Position numbers and translations under genes: made by a program. The notes under the pieces are model-generated. The model saw nothing but the letters and a program-made list of their open reading frames with translations, made no database searches and was not told the origin of the DNA. A stretch of 64,000 nt of DNA from Epinephelus fuscoguttatus (taxonomy: Eukaryota; Chordata; Actinopteri; Perciformes; Serranidae), in contig NC_064773.1 in the NCBI RefSeq assembly GCF_011397635.1, positions 27,274,949 to 27,338,948 of the forward strand. The letters are read 5' to 3'. Below are positions 40,746 through 52,950 of the stretch, piece by piece (the first letter of the stretch is position 1; each line of letters begins with the position of its first letter).

Positions 40746-42149
40746 CTTTATTGTCTATGTTGCCAAAATTTCTTAGAAAACCCAGATGGATAACCACCTG
40801 CACTTGGGCTCTTCCCACATTGTAAGGATGTAATTTGCAGAATTTAATTCAGTGATAGTAATTGGTTCCTCCAATTTCTCAGCAACAGCTTGTTCAATAG
40901 AAGGAATATCCAAACCATCAAAAAAAACTGTCAAAATTGAGAGGGGCAGTTAGGGCTGGTTCAGGCTTGTTTTGGACCAGCCCCTAGTTAGGCTGACATA
41001 GGCCTAGTCTGCCAGGGGACCTTCTATAATACATCACCTATAATACACTTAGCCCCTTCTCTCCTTCTCTCTCTCTCTCCTTTGCTAACATTATTGATTA
41101 TTGTCACATACATATAGTATCATATATTAAAGCAACACTTACCTTATGGAAATTTTACACTTCTCTTTGTTTAGGTTAAAATGCTATTAATAAGCTGATG
41201 GCACACTAAAATGTAAGTGAATTCCACCAGAAATAAAAACTCGGAATTATACCATTCTCATATGGTTCTAAGAAACTCCAACCAATCACTGCATTCGGTC
41301 CGAATGCAACGACTGGAGTTTTCTCCTGTCCTGTCTGTCTTCCCCACGTGAGGCCTCTGACTGACATAACTGCTTGCATAACATCCAAAATGTGAACCTG
41401 CTCTCATATGTGAAGAGAACAGGGCACCAGTGGCAGACCTACCAATCTTGGTGTTCTCTGGTGAATGCCAATCAAGCTGCACGGTGCTGGGCTGTGAACA
41501 CAGGTCCCACTACAGGACGTTGGGCCCTTATGCCACCCTCATGGAGTCTGTTTTGGTCAGAATCATGCACACCTGTAGCCTGCTGGAGGTCATTTTGTAG
41601 GGCTCTGGCAATGCTCCTCCTGTTCCTCCTCATGCAAAGGAGCAGACAGCGGTCCTTGCTGCTGGGTTGATGCCGTTCTACGGCCCTGTCCAGCTCTCCT
41701 TGTGTAATGGCTGGTCTCCTGGTTTCTCCACCATGCTCTTGAGTGGAGAAAATCTTCCTGTGACGGATGTGCCATCCTGGAGGAGCTGGACTACCTGTGC
41801 AACCAGATTGGACTGCAGGTACCGCCATGCTCTCAGTAGTGACAAGGACACTAGCAGAACACAAAATTAAAGAAGAAATCGGGAAGGATAAGAAGATAGC
41901 AACTATCTGTGGCCACCACATGAAAACCATTCTCTTTGTGGATGTTGCCTTGCTTTTGCCTCTTCATTGCACCTGTTGTCACTTTCATTTGCACCAAAGC
42001 AAATTACTTCCTATATGGACAGATTGATATCCCTGAAGTTTCACTGACTTGCTTAAGTGTTGCTTCGTTTGTTTTGAGCAGTGTATTTACCAAAGTCCTT
42101 TAACAAAGAAGGCCTACAACAGGCTTTAGCGTAGAACTTTATTGCAGTG

Positions 42150-42640
42150 AAAGCGATTTATTCTGCTGCCACTCAGATGTCCCTCCATCACAAAATATCA
42201 CCCTCTGTGTCACAGTTTCATCCTCCCTGTCTCCCCTTCTATCCCTCTGCATCAGTAATTTTCCACTCTCCCTGCCTCTGCTCCATTCTACCTGCCAGCC
42301 ACTCCCACCTAATCAGCCCAACTACACTCACCTGCAAGCTCAGCTGCAGCTCATTCCCAATCAGCCCTGCATATAAGCCTCTCCAGCACTCTCATCCTTG
42401 CCAGATTGTTCTACTGCATCCATGCGAGACTTTCCAGCACTCATTACCTACCTGATCTCCTATTGCCGACCCTGCCTGCCTCCGACCTGCTCTTCTCGCC
42501 TGCCTCCTGGTAAACTTATCTGCCTTCTGTCCTTGACCACGTGCTCGTCTGTCGTTTCTACTGGCTTAGACTCCTCCGCCTGGCCCCAGCTTCCCTACTG
42601 CCTGCTCCTCACCGGTACCTCTGCTTAAAGGAATAATAAA
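42150..42640 (+). mobile_element. Probable solo LTR of a Gypsy-like retrotransposon
   Basis: A pyrimidine-rich stretch with AATCAGCCCTGCATATAAGC (TATA box near 42370), many CCTGCCTGC-like motifs and AATAAAAC near its end. Fish Gypsy LTRs look like this, as I recall. No target-site duplication or internal region was identified. Confidence 0.4.
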
Positions 42641-42967
42641 ACTTATCATTCTATTAACACAGATGCTACTATCAATAGCATTGGCATGCTAACATTCATA
42701 ACACTCTGCTGACTGTGTGACAATATACATTTGTACATGTAGTCAAGTATGTTGACCTGACTTATCAGTAACAGTGTTAATCAAACAGAGGTGTGATTAG
42801 TCAAAGTTTAAACATGCTAAGTGAGTCTGTAACTTCTGCAGGGAGTGATGTCCATCATCAGGAAAAACTCTTGTCATTGTCAGTATTAGAGGAGAAGTGT
42901 AAAGCTGGAGTGCATAACACTTCTCTTGCGTGAATAACAGCATAGAGTCCCATTGAACGTGATGATG

Positions 42968-44990
42968 TCACATGTCACAACAGTGTAGTGAGCAAAGGTG
43001 CCACCTAGTGACAATTAGATCAGCAGTCATTTGTTCAGTAGGACAATATTCCAAGATTACCTTTCCATTATTTACAGTTACCCTTATGAAGTGGTACTTA
43101 ATATCAATGTGCTTGCACCGTTGCCTGTTAACAGGGTTTCTGGCCAGTGCTATAGTACCTTGGTTGTCAAGTTTTGGTTCACATGGGGTCTCTCTGGACC
43201 TGCAGTGCAGCATTTCAAACCTCTCCAATATTTTAGTTACATATTTTTTCTGTGACATTTTGATTTCACCTTCTGCTTGGTCAAAATCTCTGCCCAGAAA
43301 ATGTCTCAACTTTCCCAAATCTTTCATTCTGAACCTTCAGGAAGCATCCTTTTGACACTTTTCAGTACGTCCTTATTACTGGCTGCTATGATCAGATTGT
43401 CAACCCATATTAGCAAGATTACCTTTTCGTCGTGTTTCTCTCTTTTTTTTTTTTTTTTCCTAAAGATTTTTTTTGGGGGGCTTTTCAACCTTTAATGGAT
43501 AGGACAGACAAGTGTGAAGCGGGGAGAGAGGGAGTGACATGCAGCAAAGGGCCACAGGCTGGAGTTGAACCTGGGCTGCTGCGGTAACAGCCTTGTACAT
43601 GGGGCACCCGCTCTACCACTAACCCACCGGCGACCCCGTTGTGTTTCTCTTTTGTATACACACAGTGGTCTGCAGGATTCTGTACAAAACTGTTTTCACA
43701 CAGATATGTTTGTAACAAAGCATTCCAGTTTCCCCCTGACTGCTTTAAGCCATAGAGAGACTTTGGCAGCTTACACACTAGTTTTTCACCTGCCTCTGAC
43801 TTTTTCTCATAGCCTTCTGGCTGCTCTATATAGAGTTCACAATCAACTGGTGCGTGCAAATAGGGTGTCTTAACGTCCATTTGGTGTAAGACTAGGTTCT
43901 CCTGCACTGCCTTTTGCATGACCACTCTACTTGTCATGTCAGCTGTGGGTGAGAATGTCTCCTCATAGTCAGTTCCTGGTTTTGGCTGTCACCTTTTGCT
44001 ACAGTTCTCGCCTTGTATTTATCTGATCCATCAATGTCACTTTTGAGTGCGAAGACCCATCTGCCCCCCACTGCCTGTTTACCTGGTGGCAAACGGGTGA
44101 GGCTGAAGGTCTCGTTCTCCTCCAGTGATTGCATCTCCTCATTCATGGCATTTTTCCAGTGCCTTGACTTGGTCGATGCTATGGCGTCCTGGTAAGTTTG
44201 AAGAATGTCGCACACTGCTCTGTAACATGAGTCCACACATGTTTGCAGTTTGTCCGCATCCTCAGTCTCAAATTCCTGTAGACCAGGTGGTTTTCTCTTG
44301 GTTCTTGGTGGGTTCCTTCTGATCACAGTCTCAGCGGCTTTACCTGGCTGTGTGTGTTCAGTCTGTTCAGGTAGAATATCAGACACAGCACTTTGAATAC
44401 CCTGACCAGGTAAATTTTCCACATTTTCATTAACAACATTTTCTTCATCACCATCTTTGGTTGTCTTGGCTGCGAATTTCACCAACCTGTGTTTTTGAAC
44501 TTTCTCTGTATCTGGGTAATACACTACATAAGCTGGGCTATTTTTGTCATAGCCAATGAAAACACCTTCTTCACAGTGTGTTTTTCTTGTTTGTAGGCAA
44601 AACACATCAAACCAAATTTCTGGAGCTTGGATATGTTTGGTTCCTTGCCTGTGAATAGCTCGTATGGCATTTTCTTTGTGCGCCTACTGTAGCACCTGTT
44701 TCTCACATAAGCTGCTGTTTGCATGGCGTAGTACCACAGTATATTTGTGCTCCTCCACGACCTTTCTGACATCATCTTGCCACCCCCCCCCCACCCCCGC
44801 TTTTCTTGCAAAGGGATTCTTGGTGTGTATTATTTTTGCAGTTACCACACCACACACGCTAGCGTGTGTCTTAGTGTGGCCTCGACCTTGCCTTACATGT
44901 GTTTTCATCACATTATCTGTAGACTCTGCTGTGTTTATTTTTTCCGCTTCTTCATCGACCCATAGTCTTCTTTTAAAGTCTGTGAATTAG
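42968..44990 (-). mobile_element. Ty1/copia retrotransposon fragment, inactive
   Basis: The minus strand encodes, in order, an integrase C-terminal part (TAAYVRNRC...MPYELFTGKEP, 44811-44524), a linker and the start of the reverse transcriptase (WKNAMNEEMQSLEENETF...GGRWVFALK). The palm follows (VLHQMDVKTPYLHA...KSLYGLKQS, 43937-43640), then the catalytic box as WVDNLIIAAS near 43400 and an RNase H end (KHIDIKYHFIR...CPTEQMTADL). The usual WVDD is WVDN, and there are frame breaks. No LTRs, gag or protease were seen. A SINE interrupts the palm coding sequence. Confidence 0.85.
43442..43640 (-). mobile_element. tRNA-derived SINE inserted in the Copia fragment
   Basis: The head on the minus strand has an A box (TTAGTGGTAGAG) and a B-box-like GGTTCAACTCC; the tail ends in ATTAAAGG and T/A-rich sequence. 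It is flanked by the 10-bp duplication GTGTTTCTCT (43432-43441 and 43641-43650). The Copia frame resumes on the other side. Same family as the copy at 24240-24423. Confidence 0.85.
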
Positions 44991-44994
44991 TGTT

Positions 44995-47900
44995 GCACAG
45001 TCTACTGGTACCAACGGTAGACCGCAGTACTAAAACACCACGGTACATATGGTACCATAATGTTGGGGTACCGTAGTACCATGGTACCTCACGGTACCAC
45101 TACTGTGGGATAAGTTCAAAGTCCAATCGCAAGAGGGTGAGTGTCCATGCACCGTCCAATAATGGCGCGTGCTGGCCACCTGGCACCTGCCTTCAAGCAT
45201 GTAAGGTGTGTGATGTAACGTTAAACATGGCAGAAGGGGGTGAGACGAGCTCTGGTGCTGCCGCGCCACCGACATTACTGAGGAAAGCAAATTCCAAAAG
45301 TTTAATTTGGAATTATTTGGGGTTTTTGGCCGACGAGCACAACAAGACGGTTGACGACGGAAAACCCAAATGCCTTAAAAGCATACCAGCCAAGAGAAAT
45401 ATATTGAACCTCTTTAAACACCGAAATGTGACGCACCCAGAGCAAGCGGTGGAATTAAAGAAGACTCAAAGTGAGAGTGAGGTTAGTGTTATACCTTTTT
45501 TGTTATAGGACGAATTAGCTAAGATATTTTCTTATTGTGTCAATACAATAACAGGAATTCTGAAACTTTGAAAGACCGCATTTGCTAATGTTAGCTAGCA
45601 CTAGCCTAGTTCCAGCTAACAACAGCACACGTCACTAAGCCACGTCTTTGTGTTTAGCTAGTTAGCTTGCTGCTAACGCTAGCTAACACTAGCCTAGTGC
45701 CAGCGTTGCCAGGTGGGAAATGTAGGATTATCGTACCAGAGACTCAAAATTATCTTTTTTTTTTTTTAAATACGATAATATATTAAAAATATTTTTTTCA
45801 GGCATTTTTAATGCCTTTCATTGATAGGACAGATGAGCGTGAAGGGGGGGGGGGGAGAGGACAGATGAGCGTGAAGGGGGGGAGAGAGAGGACAGATGAG
45901 CGTGAAGGGGGGGGAGAGAGAGGACAGATGTGAGGGAAATTATCGTACATCCGTCAAAACCAAAATAACAATCCTACTGATGCACTATAGGCAAATATAG
46001 TCACTCTAGTGTTTACTTTTTTGGTTTACTTTTTTCCCATTTTCCTTGCTTCTGTTTTTCCTCTTCTTCTTCTGTTTTGAATCTCATTCTCCCTCAACTT
46101 CCTGACGGGGGGACGGGTACAGCTGACCATTCAGCCAATCGTGCTCATTGTTCAGAGACAAACGTACCCGTATCTCACGCTAATCAAAGTGCGATTGGCT
46201 GGAAACATGTCACATGGGAACAGATGCCTTCAGGGCTCACATAAAAACTCCAGCATACTGATTACATACTGATTACAACCACACATTTATGAAATGGTCA
46301 AATTATTGTACATTTGGGATTATTGATCGTACATCGTACAGAGGACCAAATTATCGTACAAATATGATAATTATCGTACACCTGGCAACGCTGCCTAGTG
46401 CTTATGAGCGGATTATTATACGGGCAAACTGGACACGTGTCTGGGGGCGTGGAAGTGCCCAGGGAGCAGAGCCCAAGGGGCAACCAGTCAGGTAAATCAT
46501 GGTTCACGACAGACAGACAGACAGACAGACCCAGCAGAAGAGAGAGTGGAGAAGTGGACGCAGACAGACAGACCCAGCTTTATCGAAACCATTAAAGAGG
46601 TGCTTGGCCCATTGAGAAGATTTACAGATGCACTGAGTGGAGAGCAACACCCCACTGTCTCTGCAGTCCAGCCACTTGTGTGGGAGATACAGTCATGTCT
46701 TACAGTCTCTGAATCTGACAGCAACCTGGCACGTGACATGAAAGAGAGATTAAGTACTAATCTACAAAACAGATACCAAGACAGGGAACTACAACAAGTA
46801 TTAAACTGTGCCACATTTCTTGACCCTCGATTTAAAGATTCATTTGGTTCAACGGAACAGGAGGTCAAAGACATGCTGCTGGAGCATCTCTCTCCAGGAC
46901 TCCAGAGAGGCCACCCGACAACCTGAGGGAGATACAGAGCCAGAGAGCAGCAAACAAGCCAGCAAACGGGCCAAGTCAGACATGGGAGGACTTCTTTGGA
47001 GCATCAAGTCAAAAAAGAAAAGAAGACAGCACTCAGATGTCAGCCGATGAGACCTCTACGCTTGGACCCAGGGAAAAACTTCAGAATGAGATCGAAATCT
47101 ATTGCAAAATGGAGGAGATTGGTGCTGAGGACAGCCCACTTAATTGGTGGAAACAGAACGCAGGAACTTTTCCTCTGCTCTCATTGTGTGCAAGAAAATA
47201 TGTATGCATTTCTGCATGGAGTTGCGCCTCAGAATGGGTGTTTAGCATCTCAGTGACAATGTGCGACCCAAAATGAGTTAGGTTGACACAAGAAAACATG
47301 AATATGCTTTTTTTCCTGGCAAAAAATTTGCCTGAAATGAAGCGACGTAAACTGTAAAAGGACTGTTAATGCTGCTGAATGGTTAACCCAAAGTTTACGT
47401 ACTGGTCTTGTGCCTTGTTTTCCTGTGGGGAGAAAAAGAAGAAAAAATGTAGCCTACCTGAAGTAGGGTTGAAGGCTGTTAATGCTCTTGCATCTGAGCT
47501 GCTGAGTATATCAGGTTAACCTATGTAAACATTTACATATGTGTGCCTTGTTTTCCTGAAGTGAAAGGAATTGAATTATAAAAGCACTTTTATTAGCTGA
47601 GCTGATGGATATAAGCACTGATAATTTTTTTTTTTCATAGCCTAAGCCTTCTAAGCCAGATTTGTTCAATAAGCTGCTACAGTGGTTTGGGGTTGTTTTC
47701 CAGTGACATTTATTCATTTATTTTTTGTACTCGTAGGCTAGATTTGTTTGTTTAATATGCTACAGTGGTTTGTTTCCACTCTATTTAAGCGCTACATTTG
47801 TTCAATATGCTGCTGCAGTGGTTTGTTTTCCAGTGACATTTCAGGTATTAGCTGAGCTATTGAGTATCTTTAAGCAGTGAAAGTTATTATTTATTTCTTT

Positions 47901-48150
47901 TTACTTGTAGGCTAGATTTGTTTATATATGCTACAGTGATTTGTTTTCCACTGTATTTAAGTGTTAAAGTGTTAAATAAGTTAACATACAAGACTGGTGT
48001 AGGGTCTCTTCATTTTTACTGCAAGTAGTTATAATTACATGTTGTTCACTTATTGATGCTGTTTTTGAAGTATGAATAAGTCAATAAGTAATTTATTCCA
48101 TTGAAATATCATTGATGTATTATAGAAAAGTGATTTATCTTTTTATAAAT
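44995..48150 (+). mobile_element. hAT-superfamily (ZBED-like) transposon remnant
   Basis: The N-terminal piece at 45227-45482 resembles a BED-type zinc finger (LIWNYLGFLADEHNK, PAKRNILNLFKHRNVTHP), although its cysteine pair looks incomplete. The C-terminal pieces at 46546-46926 and about 46930-47276 resemble the hAT insertion and dimerisation regions (FLDPRFKDSF; SPLNWWKQNAGTFPLLSLCA; CASEWVFSIS). The catalytic core between them is missing and the tail is frameshifted. The GGTACC-rich stretch at 45005-45110 may be terminal sequence; no matching right terminus was found. The end coordinates are approximate. Confidence 0.7.
45826..45935 (+). repeat. Short tandem repeat derived from a SINE tail
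   Basis: Three to four copies of about 35 bp built on GGACAGATGAGCGTGAAGGG plus a G/GA run. The upstream TTTTAATGCCTTTCATTGAT is the SINE tail seen at 24270 and 43485. Confidence 0.75.
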
Positions 48151-48828
48151 GACAAGTCAGTCCCCTCACTAAGACTTCAAAGTACTATAGTAACGTACTC
48201 AGATAACGTTAACTTTACATATGTGAATTGTTTTTTATGACAGGAGCCTTCTTAATATCGTTCCATGTATAGTTGAGTTCAAAAGTGTTCATTACATGTG
48301 TTTCTGTTTTATAGCACAAGACTCCCCTGAGGTTTTGGCACTCCTGGAGCAGCTGAGAGTGGACGTCAGTTATCCCATTATTTTACATTTATTCGGTATA
48401 CTTGAACAAAGACAGTGTTCACTGCATCATTTTAGATTGTATTCCCACAAAGCTTTAAGTTAACAGACCTCATGATTTTCATCTCAGTTGTTCTCAGACC
48501 ACGCCATGCTGTTGCCATCTCTTCCTGTCATGAGGACAGTCATCAGTGTCCTGACTGGCTCTTCCTCCATCAAACACCAACTATAATCTTTTCTCAAATT
48601 AAGATCTAGGCCTAACGACATAAGAATTAGACTTTACCTGGAAAGTAGAATTAAAATATCTTGCCATCCTATGACCGCTGCTGTCTAAAATGATAGTAAG
48701 CAAATGTAATCATAATCAAAACAAACCTAGACTAACTGCCTTCATTATTACAACTGGTTGTAATATTACAGCATACTGCAGTTCTGCATGTGGTTTGTCC
48801 AAGTGGTGTTGCGGTACCCCAACAGAAG

Positions 48829-49770
48829 CTGTTGTTCAACTGCTGTGGGTCAGTGTCTAACACTGTTGTTGGAGCTGTAATGTTGTTTTTGTTAGTTTTT
48901 TATTCTTATCTAAACACAAGGTAAATATATATATAAAAAGTCAGTACAAATGTAGTCAAGAAATACACATTTTCACTCAACGTTAAATATTTTGCTTTTT
49001 GTCAGTTAAAAAAAGATACTAAACATTCAAATCTGCTTGGACTCCGATAAACGCCGCTTGCAGCTTTAATTGAACGTGAAACTGCTCTAATACTGTTTTT
49101 TCCCATTTAAATTACCGTGTCTGTTTGTTAGGTAGAGACCTCTGGATAACTTGCTTGCAGTCAAAAAAATAAATAAATAACCCTCAATATCTGGATCAGA
49201 AAAAAGACACAGTACAAAGACACATTAGCAGGGGCTGGGCGAGAGCACCGTCTGTGATGTGCCAAACAGCTTAGGAGAAACACTGATTGCTAAAGCCCTA
49301 TAAATCTAACACATGGTTCTATTTATAAGGTTTAACAATTTTGAAATACCTACTAATTTCACCTCCAAGCTCAAATCTTCCAGGCCTACACTTTCCTCAC
49401 TCTCAGCAGCCTGTGTGGTGGTGAGGGAGGGTCCAGCATCCGTGCTGTCACCTCCATCACTGCTGTTTGAGCATGGCTGAGCGTATTTCAGATATAAATT
49501 TAGTTATTTTACAAATAAATATGTGAGGGGAACGTAATTAGTGAGCACTAAGTGCCGTAATAGATAAACATGAAAACAATTTTGTCAGAAAGGAAATCCA
49601 TCAATAAAGATACAAATAGTTTAAACAAATGAAGTCTCCAGTGTGTTTGTTCAAGCTTTATTTCAACAGAGAAAGATGTCAGAGTTACAGTGAGTTGAGT
49701 GGGTTTATTTACTTATCTGAAGAGTGTTGAGGTTTTTCAGTAAAGACACTCCAAAAATGAGAATTTAAAC
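48829..49770. other. No gene recognised
   Basis: AT-rich spacer between the right duplication arm and the med21 3' end, with no exon signals or recognisable repeat. Confidence 0.5.
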
Positions 49771-49773
49771 AAT

Positions 49774-49779
49774 TTTATT
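49774..49779 (-). terminator. Candidate polyadenylation signal for med21
   Basis: AATAAA on the minus strand, about 430 bp after the med21 stop, in an AT-rich stretch. A second AATAAA at 49657-49662 is an alternative. Assigned by position only. Confidence 0.45.
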
Positions 49780-50211
49780 CAGACATATCTACAAAAAAAC
49801 GATGTATCAACATACAACACAGACATAAAACATAAAAAATCATAACAGGGTGACCCCTCACACATTCAGACCAGAGTCGTTTTGACCCCACGGCTGTATT
49901 TCTTAAAAGCTTTTTGTATCAGCAAAAAGCTCAGTGTAGAAAACAGTGTGTATGTGATGACATCTTCAGCTGCCATCTAGTTTCACACATTTTTCAGTGT
50001 CTCTGCCTTGAGACCAGCCGCTGCTGTGTGACAGTAACACTCCAGCTGATGTTTCACTGACTGTATAGCACCTCACATTTCCTTTACAAACACATTCAGC
50101 AACTTCTGATGCTTCGAGGCTTCCAGCTGATGTCTGAGAGCAAAACTAAAAGGTCATCATGAGTGGGACATGACTGAAAATTGTCCAGAGCTGCATTATG
50201 TCCATTGTGGG

Positions 50212-52950
50212 TCAGGATTCAGCTGGTGAGGGCTGGCTCGGTGCTCCGTTGCGGGTGCGGAGTTGAGACTGAGCAATGTCAGCCAGCGCGCTCTGGATCT
50301 TCTCCAGCAGCATATCCCCGCGGTAAACCACCTCCTCCAGACGGGCTGCTGCCTCATGGTTCTCCTCCTCCAGCTGCCGCAGACTGGCCGCCTGACAAGA
50401 GGTCACAGCCAATCAGATTCAATGTAAGGATACATGGATAAACAAGAAAACATAACTGGCTTAAAGCATGGTTAACCCAAAGAAGAAAAAAAGCCTCCTA
50501 AAAATGTTTTAGAGGCAGTATCTCATTTCACAACATGAAAATGAAACTCTAGGGCCAGATACGTGACAGCCCCAGGCACAAGTCATTGTCTTTTACATTG
50601 GCCAAACCAATACATGCCCTGTCAAGGTATATTGCAAAACCATTAGATCTATATTGGCTTTACATGTTAGTTATTGGTTTGAACAAAAATTGTGATTTAT
50701 TTATTTATTTTTATGTCTCCATTAAAGAGGATGAGATATTACAGTTTCATGGTTGTAAGGCTGTTGAATTATGGCATTAAAATCTTATAGGCCGTAAGAC
50801 ATTTAAACATTTTGACATGTCACATTAGGAAGAGCACAAACATACATCATAAAATAAATGATTGCTGAATTCTGTTTAGCTGCTTCAGTTTAAGGGTTGT
50901 ATTGAACATGCTGGCTCACTGTCACACTACTCTCTTTACAGTTTTGGTTTAGTTTCTGGATATAGTTTTAGTAATTTATGTTCTATTTAATTTTATTTTC
51001 TACTTCTTCGAGTCTCCTTGTGTTGTTTGTTTGTGACTTGGCATCAATTTCCTACAGGGATTATCAAAGTACTCTTTTTTTGTTCAGTTGACAGAAACAA
51101 AATAAAACTTTGTTCCAACAATCACTGACTCTGGTTTGGTTGAAATAAACCTTTACTTCATTCAGTCAGTTGTTTAGTGGACACTAATTGACAGTGCATA
51201 ACTGCCCAACTGGTTACACTGCAGCCTGGTTTTCTGCTGCCAGCTGCAGACCTCCCACTCAGTACTGGACCAGTTTCAAAAATGATTGTTCCTATTACTC
51301 ACTTAGAGTCTGTGCATTTTAGCTGCTGAAGACTCTAGTTGGTCTAACTATCATTAAGTTCAAGAGTTCAAGAAATCAAGAGTTTCATCAAAAATATCCT
51401 TCTAGTTTCAGCAACGCAATCAACACAGAAATAGCAGCAACCCTTCCTCTCTATTTCCACTTATGAGAAGATAATGAATTTACTTAAAAGGCAATTCATA
51501 AAAACTCACCGATCCTGAAAAAGGTAAGAAATACTCTTCTGTTAAGATGTTGGATCTGAATTTCAAAGGTAAATGCAGTACATTTTCAGAATGTGCACTG
51601 ATCTGAGTCTCTTTAAATGATCAAACCTCAAACTATATGTAGTATGTAACTGATAAACGAGTGTGCATGTGTCAAAAATTAAAAAATGTTTATTCAAGAG
51701 TTTATTAGCAGCCTCTAGGCTTCTCACGGTTAATAACCAGAGGAGCGGCCTGAAAACTGACTGCAATAATTTGGTTATTTGTTTTATACCCATGAGCAGA
51801 CATAATTTTCTTTGTCAGAGTCTTGAGCTGTCAGTGTACACAGCAGCTGAACAAGCATTCACCTGGCTCCCTCTGCTGACCGGTAGCTAGAAGTACTAAG
51901 TGGGATTTTGGATTTGTTTATCATGGAATCTGCATGTCTCAAAAGTACTTATGAAGGTGCCAACCTGCAGAGCTGCTGTGGACTCCTCACTGGGCAGAGA
52001 GTCTATTAATACATCCACATCTTTGGCTGTTCTGGCGATCAGGGCTGCAAACAGCTGGGCATACTCTGAAGAGATTAAAAAAAATGTCATCCTCATGTTG
52101 AACAAATCATGTTTCTCCATCCTGCAAGTCATTAGCAAACAGATAAGACTGGTAACATTGATGAGAGAGAGATATATGTAGGAAGAAGACAGTGTGGAAT
52201 AAAAATGTGTTGCAAATGGTGTCAGTGACTGGTCAGTAACAGTTTGTTATGTGTTGTGGATTAGTCACATCTGGCAACACACGATCAATGTATTAATTAA
52301 TATGATCATTACTGGATTGGCACATCAATAATGTAAGCCAGGGAGTGATGAGAAGCGAGATCAGTAAGAGAGGAGTAAACAAAGGAGCAACAAAAGTAAA
52401 GTAACAAAGACATATAGATTACCTTCGGTTGGGTTTGCTGGCTGATCTCTGTTGATAGCTGTTTGGATGTTACTGAAGGAGGCAGGAGGCGCACATTGTT
52501 GCAGGACGCCGATTGCATTGCAAAACTGATCTGCAAGCTGGACATACAAAACATCGATTGGATTACACTTTCTTTCAAGCAGGGAGACATGAAAGCTGTC
52601 AGTCAGCCACTCGTTTGCGACTCAGCATTCTTAGTACCTAGACTTAATACTAAATATGAGTTACTTTGAGGTTCTAATGTGTTATCTCTACAATACTGTA
52701 GCAAATGTTTCTGTGTGAAATTTAACATGAAGCTAGACTTGTTCATAGTAACGTTTCAGGCCCCTGGTCGTTAGCTACACAGTGATATAGCTAGGTTGAC
52801 AAATAACTGAAAAAAGGGGTACTGCTTAGCAACCACCTTTACGTAGTATAACCAGTCAAAATACAGTGATTTGTCACTTTTTTTCGTCTAAAAACTCAGA
52901 TGCCTTACCGAATTGACAGCGTCTTGAAGCTGAGTTAGCCTGTCCGCCAT
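50212..52950 (-). CDS. med21: Mediator of RNA polymerase II transcription subunit 21, four exons, complete
   Basis: Med21 is a small helical subunit of the Mediator middle module; it pairs with Med7 and helps connect activators to RNA polymerase II in the nucleus. Exons on the minus strand: 52950-52909, 52537-52423, 52065-51965, 50391-50212. GT-AG junctions stay in frame and give 145 aa (human 144). The protein starts [20 protein letters not shown] and contains the conserved [20 protein letters not shown] and [15 protein letters not shown] blocks. The C-terminal half is a coiled coil ([20 protein letters not shown], then [17 protein letters not shown]) and the tail ends in PSPAES. The last exon and its flank have a second, partial copy at 35818-35990. 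The start codon lies 334 bp from the first ATG of the divergent fgfr1op2. Confidence 0.98.

Larger units (their letters stand above)
35437..42083 (-). mobile_element. Tc1-like transposon, split, with 5.5 kb of foreign sequence between its parts
   Basis: The terminal repeat CACTGCTCAAAAAAAATTAA starts at 35437 and its inverse ends at 42083, next to TA. Sequence typical of one Tc1 family extends from each end: about 230 bp on the left, and about 850 bp on the right, including transposase remnants on the minus strand (41230-41930) with helix-turn-helix-like and LAFTREHQ-type blocks. The catalytic DDE centre is missing. Between them lie the med21 exon copy, the L1 remnant and a repeat block. Two independent copies would also explain the ends. 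Confidence 0.6.
42642..48828. repeat. Right arm of an eroded inverted duplication
   Basis: It carries block D (42642-42899), B/C (48163-48383) and A (48382-48828), inverted relative to 26.8-34.8 kb. The middle holds a Copia fragment and a hAT fragment instead of the acidic-repeat gene. The coding part of the exon at 27670-27912 and its polyadenylation signal are deleted here. Confidence 0.75.

Noticed and set aside
43934-44605. 223-codon minus-strand open frame considered as a gene
   Set aside because: It is the integrase-to-reverse-transcriptase linker of the Copia fragment.
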